Shown one piece after another: positions 46,030-54,425 of a stretch of DNA of 64,000 nt (positions are counted from its first letter, which is position 1; every line of letters begins with the position of its first letter). Position numbers and translations under genes: made by a program. Source of the DNA: Rhodococcus sp. P1Y (GTDB taxonomy: Bacteria; Actinomycetota; Actinomycetes; Mycobacteriales; Mycobacteriaceae); NCBI RefSeq assembly GCF_003641205.1, contig NZ_CP032762.1:5476001-5540000 (forward strand). The letters run 5' to 3'. The notes under the pieces were generated by a model. It made no database searches. It was given only the letters and a program-made list of their open reading frames with translations, and was not told where the DNA came from.

Positions 46030-47978
46030 CCACCCACCCCCTCGACCCGTTGACCACCGAAGAGTTCATCTCGGTTTCAGCCACTCTCGCTCGCGATCAC
46101 GCCGTCGGCGACGGGTGGCGCTACTGCTCGATCGAGATGATCGAGCCGCCCAAGGCCGAGATCGCCGCGTTCGACGCCGACGGGGCTCGGCCTGCTCGGC
46201 GGGCAATGGCAGTGGTGTTGAACCGAACCGACAACGCCACGTTCAAGGCCGTTGTCTCGCTCGACGGTTTCGTCACCGAATCCTGGACGCATATCCCCGA
46301 CGTCCAGCCGAACTTCACTGTCGACGAGTGGGAAGAAGCCGACGCCGCACTCCGCGCCAATCCCGATGTCATTGCCGCTCTTGCCGATCGAGGAATCACC
46401 GATCTCGAGCTGGTGTTCATGGACACCTGGACGTACGGCGAGGCCGTGACACCCGACAAGTACAAGGGTCGACGCCTCGGCTGGTCGGACACGTGGGTCA
46501 AGGCAGCCGAGGGCGCCAATCCGTATGCCGGCCCGGTGGGCGGATTTCACTGCGTCATCGACGTCAACACGATGGAACTGCTCGAGATCGAGGACACCTA
46601 CCGAGTCGAGCGCCCGGAGATCATGGGCGAGTACGTTCCCCGCCACATTCCCGAGCGGATCAGGAATGCGTCGACGAGGCCGCCTCTGAAACCACTCGAC
46701 ATCACCCAGACCGAAGGCCCGTCGTTCGAGCTCGACGGCAATCTGCTGACGTGGCAGAACTGGTCGTTGCGAGTCGGGTTCAACTACCGCGAGGGTATGA
46801 CGCTACATGCGGTGACGTACGACGACAATGGAAACACTCGGTCCGTGGCCAACCGAATGTCGTTCGCCGAGATGGTCGTTCCGTACCGCGACCACACCGA
46901 AGACCACTACCGTCGCACCGCATTCGACATCGGCGAATGGGGTCTCGGCTTCATGACCACCTCGCTCGAACTCGGTTGCGACTGCCTCGGCGAAATTCGG
47001 TATCTCGACGCCGTACTGCACAACAGCAAGGGCGAGCCGTACACGATCACCAACGCCATCTGCATCCATGAAGAGGACAACGCCGTCCTGTGGAAGCACG
47101 TCGATCACGACGCCGGTGCCGAGGTGAGACGTATGCGACGGTTGACGGTCAGCTTTCACGCCACTGTCGCGAACTACGAGTACCTTGTCTACTGGCGCTT
47201 CTACCAGGACGGCAACATCGAGTGCGAGGTCCGCGCAACAGGGATCATGGTCGTGACGCACTTTGCTCCCGGGAGTAGTTTCTCCTCCGGAACCCTCATC
47301 GACAATCGCACCTATGCGCCCTTCCACCAGCACTTCCTCGTTGCCAGGCTCGATCTCGACATCGACGGCACCGAGAACACCGTGTATGCCAGTGAGACGC
47401 AACAGGTTCCGATGGGTCCCGACAACCCGTACGGTCTCGCGCTCACCCAGGTGAACACTCCGCTGAAGACAGAGTCCGAGGGCAAGCAGGACTACGACTG
47501 GCACACCCAGAAGGCGTGGAAGGTCGTCAACGACAACGTCACCAACGGTCTCGGCACTCGTCCGGCGTACAAGCTGGTGCCCGGCGCGGCGATCCCGTCG
47601 ATGTTCGATCCCAACTCGCCGGTGTTCCAACGGGCGCAGGTCATCGGCCACACCGTATGGGTGACGCCCAATTCTCCTGACGAGCGTTGGCCCAGTGGTG
47701 AATTCGTCAACCAGAGCGGAATCGACCACGGTCTGCCGGAATGGACCGAGGCGGACCGGAGCATCGAGAACACCGACGTGGTGGTCTGGTACACCTTCGG
47801 CATCCACCACATCACCCGGCCCGAGGACTGGCCGGTGATGCCTGCGGACACAGTGTCGTTCTGGCTCAAGCCCTTCGGCTTCTTCGATCGAAACCCCTCA
47901 CTCGATGTAGCACCGTCACCGCGTAGTTCCAATCACGGCGTGGCGTGTCACACCGAGCCCGGCAGTTCGTGCCACTAG
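46026..47978 (+). CDS. Copper-containing primary amine oxidase
   Basis: Oxidatively deaminates primary amines to aldehyde, ammonia and H2O2. 650 residues, the usual length of bacterial enzymes. Topaquinone precursor Tyr384 in NYEY (383-386), catalytic Asp in VVPYRDH (Asp289), copper ligands His434 and His436 in HQHF with the third His in GIHHI near residue 597. No signal peptide, so cytosolic like the Arthrobacter enzymes. Substrate may be phenylethylamine, tyramine, histamine or putrescine; not decidable by eye. Confidence 0.95.
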   Translation: MTTHPLDPLTTEEFISVSATLARDHAVGDGWRYCSIEMIEPPKAEIAAFDADGARPARRAMAVVLNRTDNATFKAVVSLDGFVTESWTHIPDVQPNFTVDEWEEADAALRANPDVIAALADRGITDLELVFMDTWTYGEAVTPDKYKGRRLGWSDTWVKAAEGANPYAGPVGGFHCVIDVNTMELLEIEDTYRVERPEIMGEYVPRHIPERIRNASTRPPLKPLDITQTEGPSFELDGNLLTWQNWSLRVGFNYREGMTLHAVTYDDNGNTRSVANRMSFAEMVVPYRDHTEDHYRRTAFDIGEWGLGFMTTSLELGCDCLGEIRYLDAVLHNSKGEPYTITNAICIHEEDNAVLWKHVDHDAGAEVRRMRRLTVSFHATVANYEYLVYWRFYQDGNIECEVRATGIMVVTHFAPGSSFSSGTLIDNRTYAPFHQHFLVARLDLDIDGTENTVYASETQQVPMGPDNPYGLALTQVNTPLKTESEGKQDYDWHTQKAWKVVNDNVTNGLGTRPAYKLVPGAAIPSMFDPNSPVFQRAQVIGHTVWVTPNSPDERWPSGEFVNQSGIDHGLPEWTEADRSIENTDVVVWYTFGIHHITRPEDWPVMPADTVSFWLKPFGFFDRNPSLDVAPSPRSSNHGVACHTEPGSSCH

Positions 47979-48015
47979 AGATTCGCAGCGCCGAGGCCGA
48001 AGGCCACCTGTACCA

Positions 48016-48498
48016 TCAGATTTCTTCGGCCTCGAAGCGGGCGTTCCGCTTACGTAGGTACCAAATACCCACCCCGACGGCGCCACCACCGACGACGGCT
48101 CCGGTTACTCCGCCCGCCCAGGAGCTCGCGTCCGCGAACATGTTCGGCTGCAGCTTCACCAGCACGCCGATGTAGCCGACCAGAATGACCAGGGCGACTA
48201 CGAAACCACGGACGCGGCCGATCTTCGAGGCGGTGTACAGATTCACTCCGCGAGCCCATGAATAAACAATGGTCAGCGTGGTGACGGAGGTCAGAGCGAC
48301 CAGAAGGCCCAGTGCGATCCAGGCACCGGTTCGGCCGGCAGTCCAGGCGAGAACAGCTGCCGCGATCATTGCCGCCCACGAGAACAGTTGAAAGCCTATG
48401 GCGGAGGCCTCGTTCCACACGTCTCGTTGTCGTTCGTCGTCGTAGAATTCGTCGTCGAGGTCCCCGACGAAACGCATGGTCTTGATGAATGCACTCAT
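48016..48498 (-). CDS. Membrane protein with conserved N-terminal EFYDDE segment, paralogue B
   Basis: 160 residues. The first 38 residues (FVGDLDDEFYDDERQRDVWN then EASAIGFQLF) are nearly identical to the upstream paralogue. Four hydrophobic helices follow (AAMIAAAVLAW, WIALGLLVALTSVTTLTIV, VVALVILVGYIGVLV, AVVGGGAVGVGIWYLR). Family not recognised; XRE-linked small membrane proteins such as DUF2178 are the nearest analogy. Third gene of an XRE-paralogue A-paralogue B operon, 6 bases after its neighbour. Confidence 0.72.
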   Translation of the reverse strand: MSAFIKTMRFVGDLDDEFYDDERQRDVWNEASAIGFQLFSWAAMIAAAVLAWTAGRTGAWIALGLLVALTSVTTLTIVYSWARGVNLYTASKIGRVRGFVVALVILVGYIGVLVKLQPNMFADASSWAGGVTGAVVGGGAVGVGIWYLRKRNARFEAEEI

Positions 48499-48504
48499 GA
48501 CAGT

Positions 48505-49026
48505 TCAGCCTTCCTTTCCGAGTTCGACGAGTTCTTCCTGCTCGGCGCGGGCTTCGTCCTCGCGACCCAGGCGCTTCCTGCGGATCAGCCCGCCAATTCC
48601 GCAGACGAGTCCGCCGCACGCACCGATCGCCGCCCCCACAGCTATGTACCGTGTGCTGCCGCCGCCGTACTCGGCCAGAAGCGTCACTGCCGCGCCGCCT
48701 GCCCCGAGCAGGTAAAGGCCGACAGCGCCGTAGATGCGCGGCCGGGTGATTTTTTGCGAAGTGTGCATATCGAGCCCACGCGACTTGGTGTACCCGAGCA
48801 CGGCGAACGTCACCGTCAAGAACACCACCACCACCCCGACTGCGATCCAGCTGCCGGTGATCCCGGCGACCCAGGGCAGGATCGCGGCGGCTGCGAGCGA
48901 GATCCAGAGAAACAGCTGGAACCCGACCGCCGACGCCTCGTTCCATACGTCGCGCTGCAGTTCGTCGTCGTAGAATTCGTCGTCCAGATCGCCGACGAAA
49001 CGCATGGCCTTGATGAAGGTGCTCAT
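48505..49026 (-). CDS. Membrane protein with conserved N-terminal EFYDDE segment, paralogue A
   Basis: 173 residues from ATG 49026. Cytosolic N-terminus MSTFIKAMRFVGDLDDEFYD matches paralogue B almost exactly, whereas the membrane helices have diverged (FLWISLAAAAILPWVAGITG, WIAVGVVVVFLTVTFAVLG, IYGAVGLYLLGAGGAAVTL, AAIGACGGLVCGIGGLI). The C-terminus is charged (RRKRLGREDEARAEQEELVE). The conserved soluble head suggests a shared partner. It starts 5 bases after the XRE regulator stop. Confidence 0.72.
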   Translation of the reverse strand: MSTFIKAMRFVGDLDDEFYDDELQRDVWNEASAVGFQLFLWISLAAAAILPWVAGITGSWIAVGVVVVFLTVTFAVLGYTKSRGLDMHTSQKITRPRIYGAVGLYLLGAGGAAVTLLAEYGGGSTRYIAVGAAIGACGGLVCGIGGLIRRKRLGREDEARAEQEELVELGKEG

Positions 49027-49031
49027 GCTCG

Positions 49032-49241
49032 TCACTCCTCTTCCCCGAATAGTATTTCGACAGTGGTGTCCAGAGCTCTGGCCAGCTTCAACGCCAGGTA
49101 GACGCTCGGCGCGTAGTCGCCGCCTTCGACGGAGACGATGCTTTGCCTGCTGACCCCGCACGCCTTCCCGAGCTCTGCCTGGGTCAGTCGCGCGGCCTTG
49201 CGATGGTCACGCACTGCGTTGGTTTTCAGCGCGTTGGTCAT
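49032..49241 (-). CDS. XRE-family regulator (small, HTH only)
   Basis: 69 residues from ATG 49241: almost entirely one helix-turn-helix domain (RKAARLTQAELGKACGVSRQ then SIVSVEGGDYAPSVYLALKL), of the short type commonly paired with membrane proteins. First gene of a three-gene operon with the two paralogous membrane proteins. Repeated TGACAAG half-sites lie directly upstream, suggesting autoregulation. Confidence 0.88.
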   Translation of the reverse strand: MTNALKTNAVRDHRKAARLTQAELGKACGVSRQSIVSVEGGDYAPSVYLALKLARALDTTVEILFGEEE

Positions 49242-49290
49242 GACAAAAGTCAAGCGGACTTGTCACTAGATGTCAACCCTTCTTGTCATT
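49242..49290 (-). promoter_or_regulatory. Promoter/operator of the XRE-membrane protein operon
   Basis: On the minus strand TGACAAG occurs at 49282-49288 and 49259-49265 (23 bases apart, about two helical turns). Between them is TTGACA (49271-49276), a good -35 box. An imperfect inverted repeat GACAAAAGTC/GACTTGTC overlaps the start. The layout fits an autoregulated promoter. Confidence 0.5.
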
Positions 49291-49556
49291 TCAGGGAGGC
49301 CATAGTGATTTACCCCCACGTTGTGCGCTCTTGACCCCCTGACGCGCACAACAGAGGGGTAGATCCGCCGCCACCGTCCACCACCGACGCACACCATCGG
49401 CGCCACGATCGCCCGGATGGGTAGTGCGCCAACTTGTTTACAGCGTCGTAACGGACGAAACGAACTCGTCACCGCGCAACATATCCGCGCAATACTCCCC
49501 CTTTACTGTCTGCAATCGCGAATACAACTCCGTATACAAGCGAAAGGGCGTCAAAG
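49291..49556 (+). promoter_or_regulatory. Upstream region of the urt operon
   Basis: Together with the XRE promoter this fills a 315-base gene-free stretch. It contains a perfect 9-bp inverted repeat GTTGTGCGC/GCGCACAAC (49320-49352), a TTTAC-N6-GTAAC element at 49437-49452 similar to one half of an actinobacterial GlnR site, and TATACA about 23 bases before the urtA ATG as a possible -10. GAAAGGG is a plausible ribosome site. All are by-eye calls. Confidence 0.45.
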
Positions 49557-50831
49557 ATGCCTGCACTTCCCCCACGCAAGTTCGCCACGCGCGCGCTGGT
49601 CACTCCGGCCGCACTGGCAATGGTCGCCCTGGCACTCACTGCATGCGGCAGCAAAGCAAGCGACACCGCATCCGGCGACGGAGGGTCCACCACAGAGTCC
49701 TGCGTGGACACCTCGGGTGACACGATCAAGGTCGGCTCACTGAACTCCCTGTCCGGAACAATGGCCATCAGTGAAGTGACAGTGCGTGATTCGATCGCAC
49801 TCGCCATCGAAGAGATCAACGCCTCCGGCGGCGTCAACGGAAAGCAGATCGAGGTCGTCGCAGAAGACGGAGCCTCGGAGCCGACCGTCTTCGCCGAGAA
49901 GGCAGAAAAGCTCATCAGCAGCGACTGTGTCGCAGCGGTATTCGGCGGTTGGACATCCTCGTCGCGCAAGGCGATGCTTCCGGTCTTCGAAGACAACGAC
50001 GCACTCCTCTACTACCCCGTTCAGTACGAGGGCCTCGAAGCATCCGACAACATCTTCTACACCGGCGCCACGACGAACCAACAGATCATTCCCGCCCTCG
50101 ACTACCTCAAGGAACAGGGCGTGACCTCCCTCTACCTGGTCGGCAGCGACTACGTCTTTCCCCAGACCGCCAACCGCGAGATCAAGGCGTACGCAGCAGC
50201 CAACGGAATCGAGATCAAGGGCGAGGACTACACCCCGCTCGGTTCGACGGACTTCTCAACCATCGTCAACAAGGTTCGATCGGCCGACGCCGACGCCGTG
50301 TTCAACACCCTCAACGGTGACTCCAACGTCGCGTTCTTCCGCGAGTACACAAACGCCGGCCTCAAAGCCGCTGATATGCCGGTTATCTCGGTGTCCATCG
50401 CCGAGGAAGAGGTCGCAGGCATCGGTGCACAGAACATCGAGGGCCAGCTGACTGCGTGGAACTACTACCAGACGGTCGACTCACCGGAGAACACGAAATT
50501 CGTCGCCGACTACAAGGCCAAGTACGGCGCGGACAAGCCGACCTCCGATCCGATGGAAGCCGCCTACACGTCGGTCTACCTGTGGAAGAACACCGTCGAG
50601 AAGGCAGATTCGTTCGCAGTCAGCGACATTCAGGCCGCAGCCGACGGTGTCAGCTTCGCAGCTCCCGAAGGTGAGGTCGTCATCAACGGCGACAACCACC
50701 ACATCTCAAAGACGGCCCGCATCGGCGAAATCCGTCCCGACGGCCTGATCTACACCGTCTGGGAGTCGCCGGCACCGATCGAGCCCGATCCGTTCCTCGA
50801 GACCTACGACTGGGCCGCCGACCTCAACTGA
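49557..50831 (+). CDS. urtA: Urea ABC transporter substrate-binding lipoprotein
   Basis: 424 residues. Signal peptide with lipobox LALTAC, then a type I periplasmic-binding fold of the UrtA/AmiC group: VGSLNSLSGTMAISEVTVRD, FGGWTSSSRKAMLPVFED, LLYYPVQYEGLEAS and NQQIIPALDYL. These are hallmark UrtA sequences. Captures urea for the UrtBC permeases and UrtDE ATPases encoded next. A large hairpin separates it from urtB, probably giving more binding protein than permease. Confidence 0.95.
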   Translation: MPALPPRKFATRALVTPAALAMVALALTACGSKASDTASGDGGSTTESCVDTSGDTIKVGSLNSLSGTMAISEVTVRDSIALAIEEINASGGVNGKQIEVVAEDGASEPTVFAEKAEKLISSDCVAAVFGGWTSSSRKAMLPVFEDNDALLYYPVQYEGLEASDNIFYTGATTNQQIIPALDYLKEQGVTSLYLVGSDYVFPQTANREIKAYAAANGIEIKGEDYTPLGSTDFSTIVNKVRSADADAVFNTLNGDSNVAFFREYTNAGLKAADMPVISVSIAEEEVAGIGAQNIEGQLTAWNYYQTVDSPENTKFVADYKAKYGADKPTSDPMEAAYTSVYLWKNTVEKADSFAVSDIQAAADGVSFAAPEGEVVINGDNHHISKTARIGEIRPDGLIYTVWESPAPIEPDPFLETYDWAADLN

Positions 50832-50847
50832 TCCCAGGCCCTCCCTG

Positions 50848-50908
50848 CCAGTGGCACGAATAAGTCCCCTGTAGGGCACTTATTCGTGCCACTGGTGGCG
50901 GAGCCGCC
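50848..50908. repeat. Intergenic palindromic repeat, family B, copy 2 (inside the urt operon)
   Basis: Perfect 18-bp arms CCAGTGGCACGAATAAGT (50848-50865) and ACTTATTCGTGCCACTGG (50878-50895), then TGGCGGAGCCGCC (50896-50908). Same element as at 17580-17652 but in the opposite orientation. It lies between urtA and urtB, which read in the same direction, so it can only attenuate or stabilise mRNA there. Confidence 0.85.
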
Positions 50909-50926
50909 TCTCCGAAGGAGCCTTAC

Positions 50927-51811
50927 ATGGATGTCGTAGTCGGGCAGCTGTTCACCGGCCTGAGTATCGGATCGATCCTCTTGCTCGCCGCTCTGGGACT
51001 CTCGCTGACGTTCGGTCAGATGGGCGTCATCAACATGGCTCATGGTGAATTCATCATGGCCGGTTCGTACACCGCTTACGTCGTACAGCAAGTCGTCTCC
51101 ACCGGCGGGGCGTCGCTGTTCATCTCTCTGATCGTCGGATTCCTCGTCGGCGGCGCAATGGGCGTGCTGCTCGAGGTCACGCTCATCCAGCGCATGTATC
51201 ACCGCCCGCTGGATACGCTGCTCGTCACGTTCGGTGTCGGACTCGTTCTGCAGCAATTGGCCCGCGACATCTTCGGTGCACCCGCGGTCAACGTCGTCTC
51301 CCCCGGTTGGCTCACGGGCGGCGTCGACATCCTCGGTGCCGTGGTCCCCAAGACACGCATCTTCATTCTCGTGCTCGCGATCATCTGCGTCCTCGCACTG
51401 TCGTTCGCGCTCAAGACAACCCCGATGGGCCGACGCATCCGTGCCGTGGTGCAGAACCGCGACCTCGCCGAGACGTCCGGAATCTCTTCCCGCAAGACCG
51501 ACATCTCGACGTTCTTCATCGGTTCCGGTCTCGCAGGTGTCGCCGGAGTTGCACTGACGCTCATCGGATCGACGAGTTCGACCGTCGGCCAGAGTTACTT
51601 GATCGACGCATTCCTGGTGGTCGTGGTCGGCGGTCTCGGCCAGATCAAGGGCGCGGTCATCGCAGCGTTCGCTCTGGGCATCATCAACTCGTTCATCGAG
51701 TACAGCACCACGGCATCCATCGCCAAGGTCATCCTGTTCGTCCTCATCGTGATCTTCCTCCAAGCCCGCCCGCAAGGCCTGTTCGCGGTCAAGACAAGGA
51801 GTTTGGTGTGA
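50927..51811 (+). CDS. urtB: Urea ABC transporter permease UrtB
   Basis: 294-residue inner-membrane permease of the LivH/UrtB family. GLSIGSILLLAALGLSLTFG, GVINMAHGEFIMAGSYTAYV and the RAVVQNRDLAETSGI loop are characteristic. About eight hydrophobic segments. GAAGGAG precedes ATG 50927. It ends in a GTGA overlap with urtC. UrtB-specific residues cannot be separated from LivH by eye alone; the UrtA and UrtD neighbours decide the assignment. Confidence 0.93.
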   Translation: MDVVVGQLFTGLSIGSILLLAALGLSLTFGQMGVINMAHGEFIMAGSYTAYVVQQVVSTGGASLFISLIVGFLVGGAMGVLLEVTLIQRMYHRPLDTLLVTFGVGLVLQQLARDIFGAPAVNVVSPGWLTGGVDILGAVVPKTRIFILVLAIICVLALSFALKTTPMGRRIRAVVQNRDLAETSGISSRKTDISTFFIGSGLAGVAGVALTLIGSTSSTVGQSYLIDAFLVVVVGGLGQIKGAVIAAFALGIINSFIEYSTTASIAKVILFVLIVIFLQARPQGLFAVKTRSLV

Positions 51812-52902
51812 GCACCTTCATTCAGAAACGTGGGGCATGGCTGGGATTTGCCATCGCCGCCATCCTCCTGTTCGCGGTCGCACCCGCCGTTCTCAGCGAG
51901 TTCAGGCTCAACCTTCTCGGCAAGTTCATCTGCTACGCCATCGTGGCCGTGGGAATCGGATTGGCCTGGGGCCGCGGCGGAATGCTCACCCTCGGTCAGG
52001 GCGTGTTCTTCGGACTCGGCGCGTACATCATGGCAATGCACCTCAAGATCTCCGACGCCGACATCCGCGGCGACGCAGTCCCGGACTTCATGTCCATCGC
52101 CGGTATCCGTGAACTGCCGTCGTACTGGGTTCCGTTCCAGTCGCCGTTCGTCACGATCCTCGGAATTCTCTTCGTTCCAGGTCTCGTCGCCCTGGTCCTC
52201 GGACTCGGCGTCTTCAAGCGCAGGGTCAAGGGTGCGTACTTCGCGATCCTCAGTCAGGCGCTGGCAGCGGCGTTCGCGATCCTGCTGATCGGACAGCAAA
52301 GTACGGGCGGATCCAACGGGCTCAACAGGTTCCGCACGTTCTTCGGGTTCAATCTGAACGACCCGGTCAACAAGCAGATGCTGTTCTTCATCGCCGCAGG
52401 AGTACTACTCGCAGTCGTCGCGATCACGCGTCAGCTGATGTACTCCCGTTACGGCGAACTCCTCGTCGCTGTCCGTGATCAGGAAGAGCGCGTTCGCTTC
52501 CTGGGCTACGACCCGGCCAACGTCAAGATCGTCGCGTATGTCACCGCTGCCTTCTTCGCGGGACTTGCCGGGGCCCTGTTCGTCCCGATCGTCGGCATCG
52601 TCTCCCCCAACGATGTCGGCATCGTTCCCTCCATCGCATTCCTCATCGGCGTCGCGATCGGTGGACGCACCACCTTGCTCGGTCCCGTCCTCGGAGCACT
52701 GGGAGTGGCGTGGGCACAGACCACGTTGTCCGAGCAGTTCCCGTCCGGTTGGACATACGCACAGGGCTTGCTGTTCATCGTCGTCGTCGGATTCTTCCCT
52801 GCGGGTGTCGCCGGACTCTTCGCCCTGAGGCGACGGAAGAAGGCCGCGGAGAACGAACCAGGCGATGTCGTCGACGTCGAAGAGAAGGAACTGGTCAAAT
52901 GA
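51808..52902 (+). CDS. urtC: Urea ABC transporter permease UrtC
   Basis: 364-residue LivM/UrtC-type permease. GTG start (VSTFIQKRGAWLGF) overlaps the urtB stop. It has GIGLAWGRGGMLTLGQGVFF, GAYFAILSQALAAAFAILLIG, the YSRYGELLVAVRDQEERVRF loop and a charged C-terminus EPGDVVDVEEKELVK. QALAAAFAILLIGQQ and TGGSNGL are typical of UrtC rather than branched-chain amino acid systems. It overlaps urtD by four bases. Confidence 0.94.
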   Translation: MSTFIQKRGAWLGFAIAAILLFAVAPAVLSEFRLNLLGKFICYAIVAVGIGLAWGRGGMLTLGQGVFFGLGAYIMAMHLKISDADIRGDAVPDFMSIAGIRELPSYWVPFQSPFVTILGILFVPGLVALVLGLGVFKRRVKGAYFAILSQALAAAFAILLIGQQSTGGSNGLNRFRTFFGFNLNDPVNKQMLFFIAAGVLLAVVAITRQLMYSRYGELLVAVRDQEERVRFLGYDPANVKIVAYVTAAFFAGLAGALFVPIVGIVSPNDVGIVPSIAFLIGVAIGGRTTLLGPVLGALGVAWAQTTLSEQFPSGWTYAQGLLFIVVVGFFPAGVAGLFALRRRKKAAENEPGDVVDVEEKELVK

Positions 52903-53729
52903 TCCACATCGACAGCCACCAGCCGACGTTCGGCGGTAACGCCGGTATGTCGAGCCAGTACCTCGAAGTACGCGGTCTCACCGTAAGTTTCGACGGTTTC
53001 AAAGCCAACACCGACGTGAATCTCACCCTCATGCAGGGTGATCTTCGGTTCCTCATCGGCCCGAACGGTGCGGGAAAGACAACGCTGATCGACGCCATCA
53101 CCGGCCTGGTTCCAGCGACGGGCTCCGTCACCAAGTCCGGCGTCGAACTGCTCGGAAAGAAGGTTCACCAGATCGCGCGCCTGGGTGTCGGGCGAACGTT
53201 CCAGACTGCCAGCATCTTCGAGCAGCTCACGGTTCTGCAGAATCTGGACATCGCGGCCGGCTCCGGCCGAAAGTGGTCGACAATGCTGCGCAAGCGAAAG
53301 ACCGTGTCGGACGAGATCGAGGAAGCACTCGAGACCATCGGCTTGAGAGGGGAACGCGACAAGCCCGCCGGCATCCTCGCCCATGGGCAGAAGCAGTGGC
53401 TCGAAATCGGAATGCTGTTGGTACAGAACGCTGATGTTCTCCTTCTCGACGAGCCCGTCGCAGGCATGAGCCACGAAGAACGCGAAGAGACCGGCGAACT
53501 GCTTCGCCGCATCGGCGGCGAGCGCACGGTGGTCGTCGTCGAACACGACATGGACTTCATGCGTGCGTTCGCTACGTCGGTAACTGTTCTCGCCGGCGGA
53601 AAGGTGCTGTCGGAGGGAACTGTCGCCGAGGTCCAGGCGGATCCGAAGGTCCAAGAGGTCTACCTCGGCACGGCTGCCGCTGGTGAAGAACTCGAACAGA
53701 TCGCAGAAGAGGGAGACGGCCATGCTTGA
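52899..53729 (+). CDS. urtD: Urea ABC transporter ATP-binding protein UrtD
   Basis: 276 residues. ABC ATPase with Walker A GPNGAGKTTLID (about residue 60), QTASIFEQLTVLQNLDIA after the Q-loop region, the atypical signature LAHGQKQWLEIGMLL that distinguishes UrtD, and Walker B VLLLDEPVAGMS. Cytosolic. ATG 52899 overlaps the urtC stop (ATGA). The 3' end overlaps urtE, completing a tightly coupled BCDE set. Confidence 0.95.
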   Translation: MIHIDSHQPTFGGNAGMSSQYLEVRGLTVSFDGFKANTDVNLTLMQGDLRFLIGPNGAGKTTLIDAITGLVPATGSVTKSGVELLGKKVHQIARLGVGRTFQTASIFEQLTVLQNLDIAAGSGRKWSTMLRKRKTVSDEIEEALETIGLRGERDKPAGILAHGQKQWLEIGMLLVQNADVLLLDEPVAGMSHEEREETGELLRRIGGERTVVVVEHDMDFMRAFATSVTVLAGGKVLSEGTVAEVQADPKVQEVYLGTAAAGEELEQIAEEGDGHA

Positions 53730-54414
53730 ACTCGTCGACGTACGAACCGGTTACGGCCGAAGCGAGGTCATCCATGGCGCGTCCCTGACGGTACCTGCAG
53801 ACGGCGTCGCCGCAGTGATGGGCCACAACGGCGCAGGCAAGACGACGCTGCTTCGCGCGGCAGTCGGGTTGCTGAAGGTCACGTCGGGGAAGGTCATGTT
53901 CGACGGTGAGGACGTCAGTGCTCTTCGTCCGAGTGCGCGCGTCGCACGCGGTCTCGCATACGTTCCGCAGGGACAACAGTCCTTCGGCCAGCTCACTACG
54001 GCAGAGAACCTGCAGGTCGTCGCCGACGGTCGCAAACGCGGCAAAGCGCTGATCGACGAAGCCCTCGATCTCTTCCCTGCCCTGAAGGAACTGCTCACCA
54101 GACGCGCCGGCCTACTGTCGGGTGGCCAGCGTCAGCAGCTCGCCATTGCCCGGGCATTGATCACCGAACCGAAAATGCTCATTCTCGACGAGCCCACCGA
54201 GGGTATCCAGCCGTCGGTCGTCGCCGAGATCGAGCGCACGATTCTCGACCTCACGCGCCGCGGTGGACTCGGCGTGCTCTTGGTCGAGCAGCACATCGGC
54301 TTCGCACTCGAGTCGGCCCAGAACTACTACATCCTCGAAGCCGGGCGGATCACCTCGAGCGGAGCGGGCGGTACCGATTCCGAGGCCGACGTACGCGCAG
54401 CGATGGCGATCTGA
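53722..54414 (+). CDS. urtE: Urea ABC transporter ATP-binding protein UrtE
   Basis: 230-residue ABC ATPase of the LivF/UrtE type. Walker A GHNGAGKTTLLRA (about residue 35), YVPQGQQSFGQLTTAENLQV (UrtE-like Q-loop), signature LLSGGQRQQLAIARAL and Walker B MLILDEPTEGIQPS. ATG 53722 overlaps the urtD stop by eight bases. Followed after 11 bases by the GntR gene. Confidence 0.95.
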   Translation: MLELVDVRTGYGRSEVIHGASLTVPADGVAAVMGHNGAGKTTLLRAAVGLLKVTSGKVMFDGEDVSALRPSARVARGLAYVPQGQQSFGQLTTAENLQVVADGRKRGKALIDEALDLFPALKELLTRRAGLLSGGQRQQLAIARALITEPKMLILDEPTEGIQPSVVAEIERTILDLTRRGGLGVLLVEQHIGFALESAQNYYILEAGRITSSGAGGTDSEADVRAAMAI

Positions 54415-54425
54415 TCGACATTGTC

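Noticed and set aside
49320..49352. GTTGTGCGC/GCGCACAAC inverted repeat as a third dispersed palindrome family
   Set aside because: Only one copy is seen and the arms are just 9 bp; kept as a note in the urt upstream region rather than a family.
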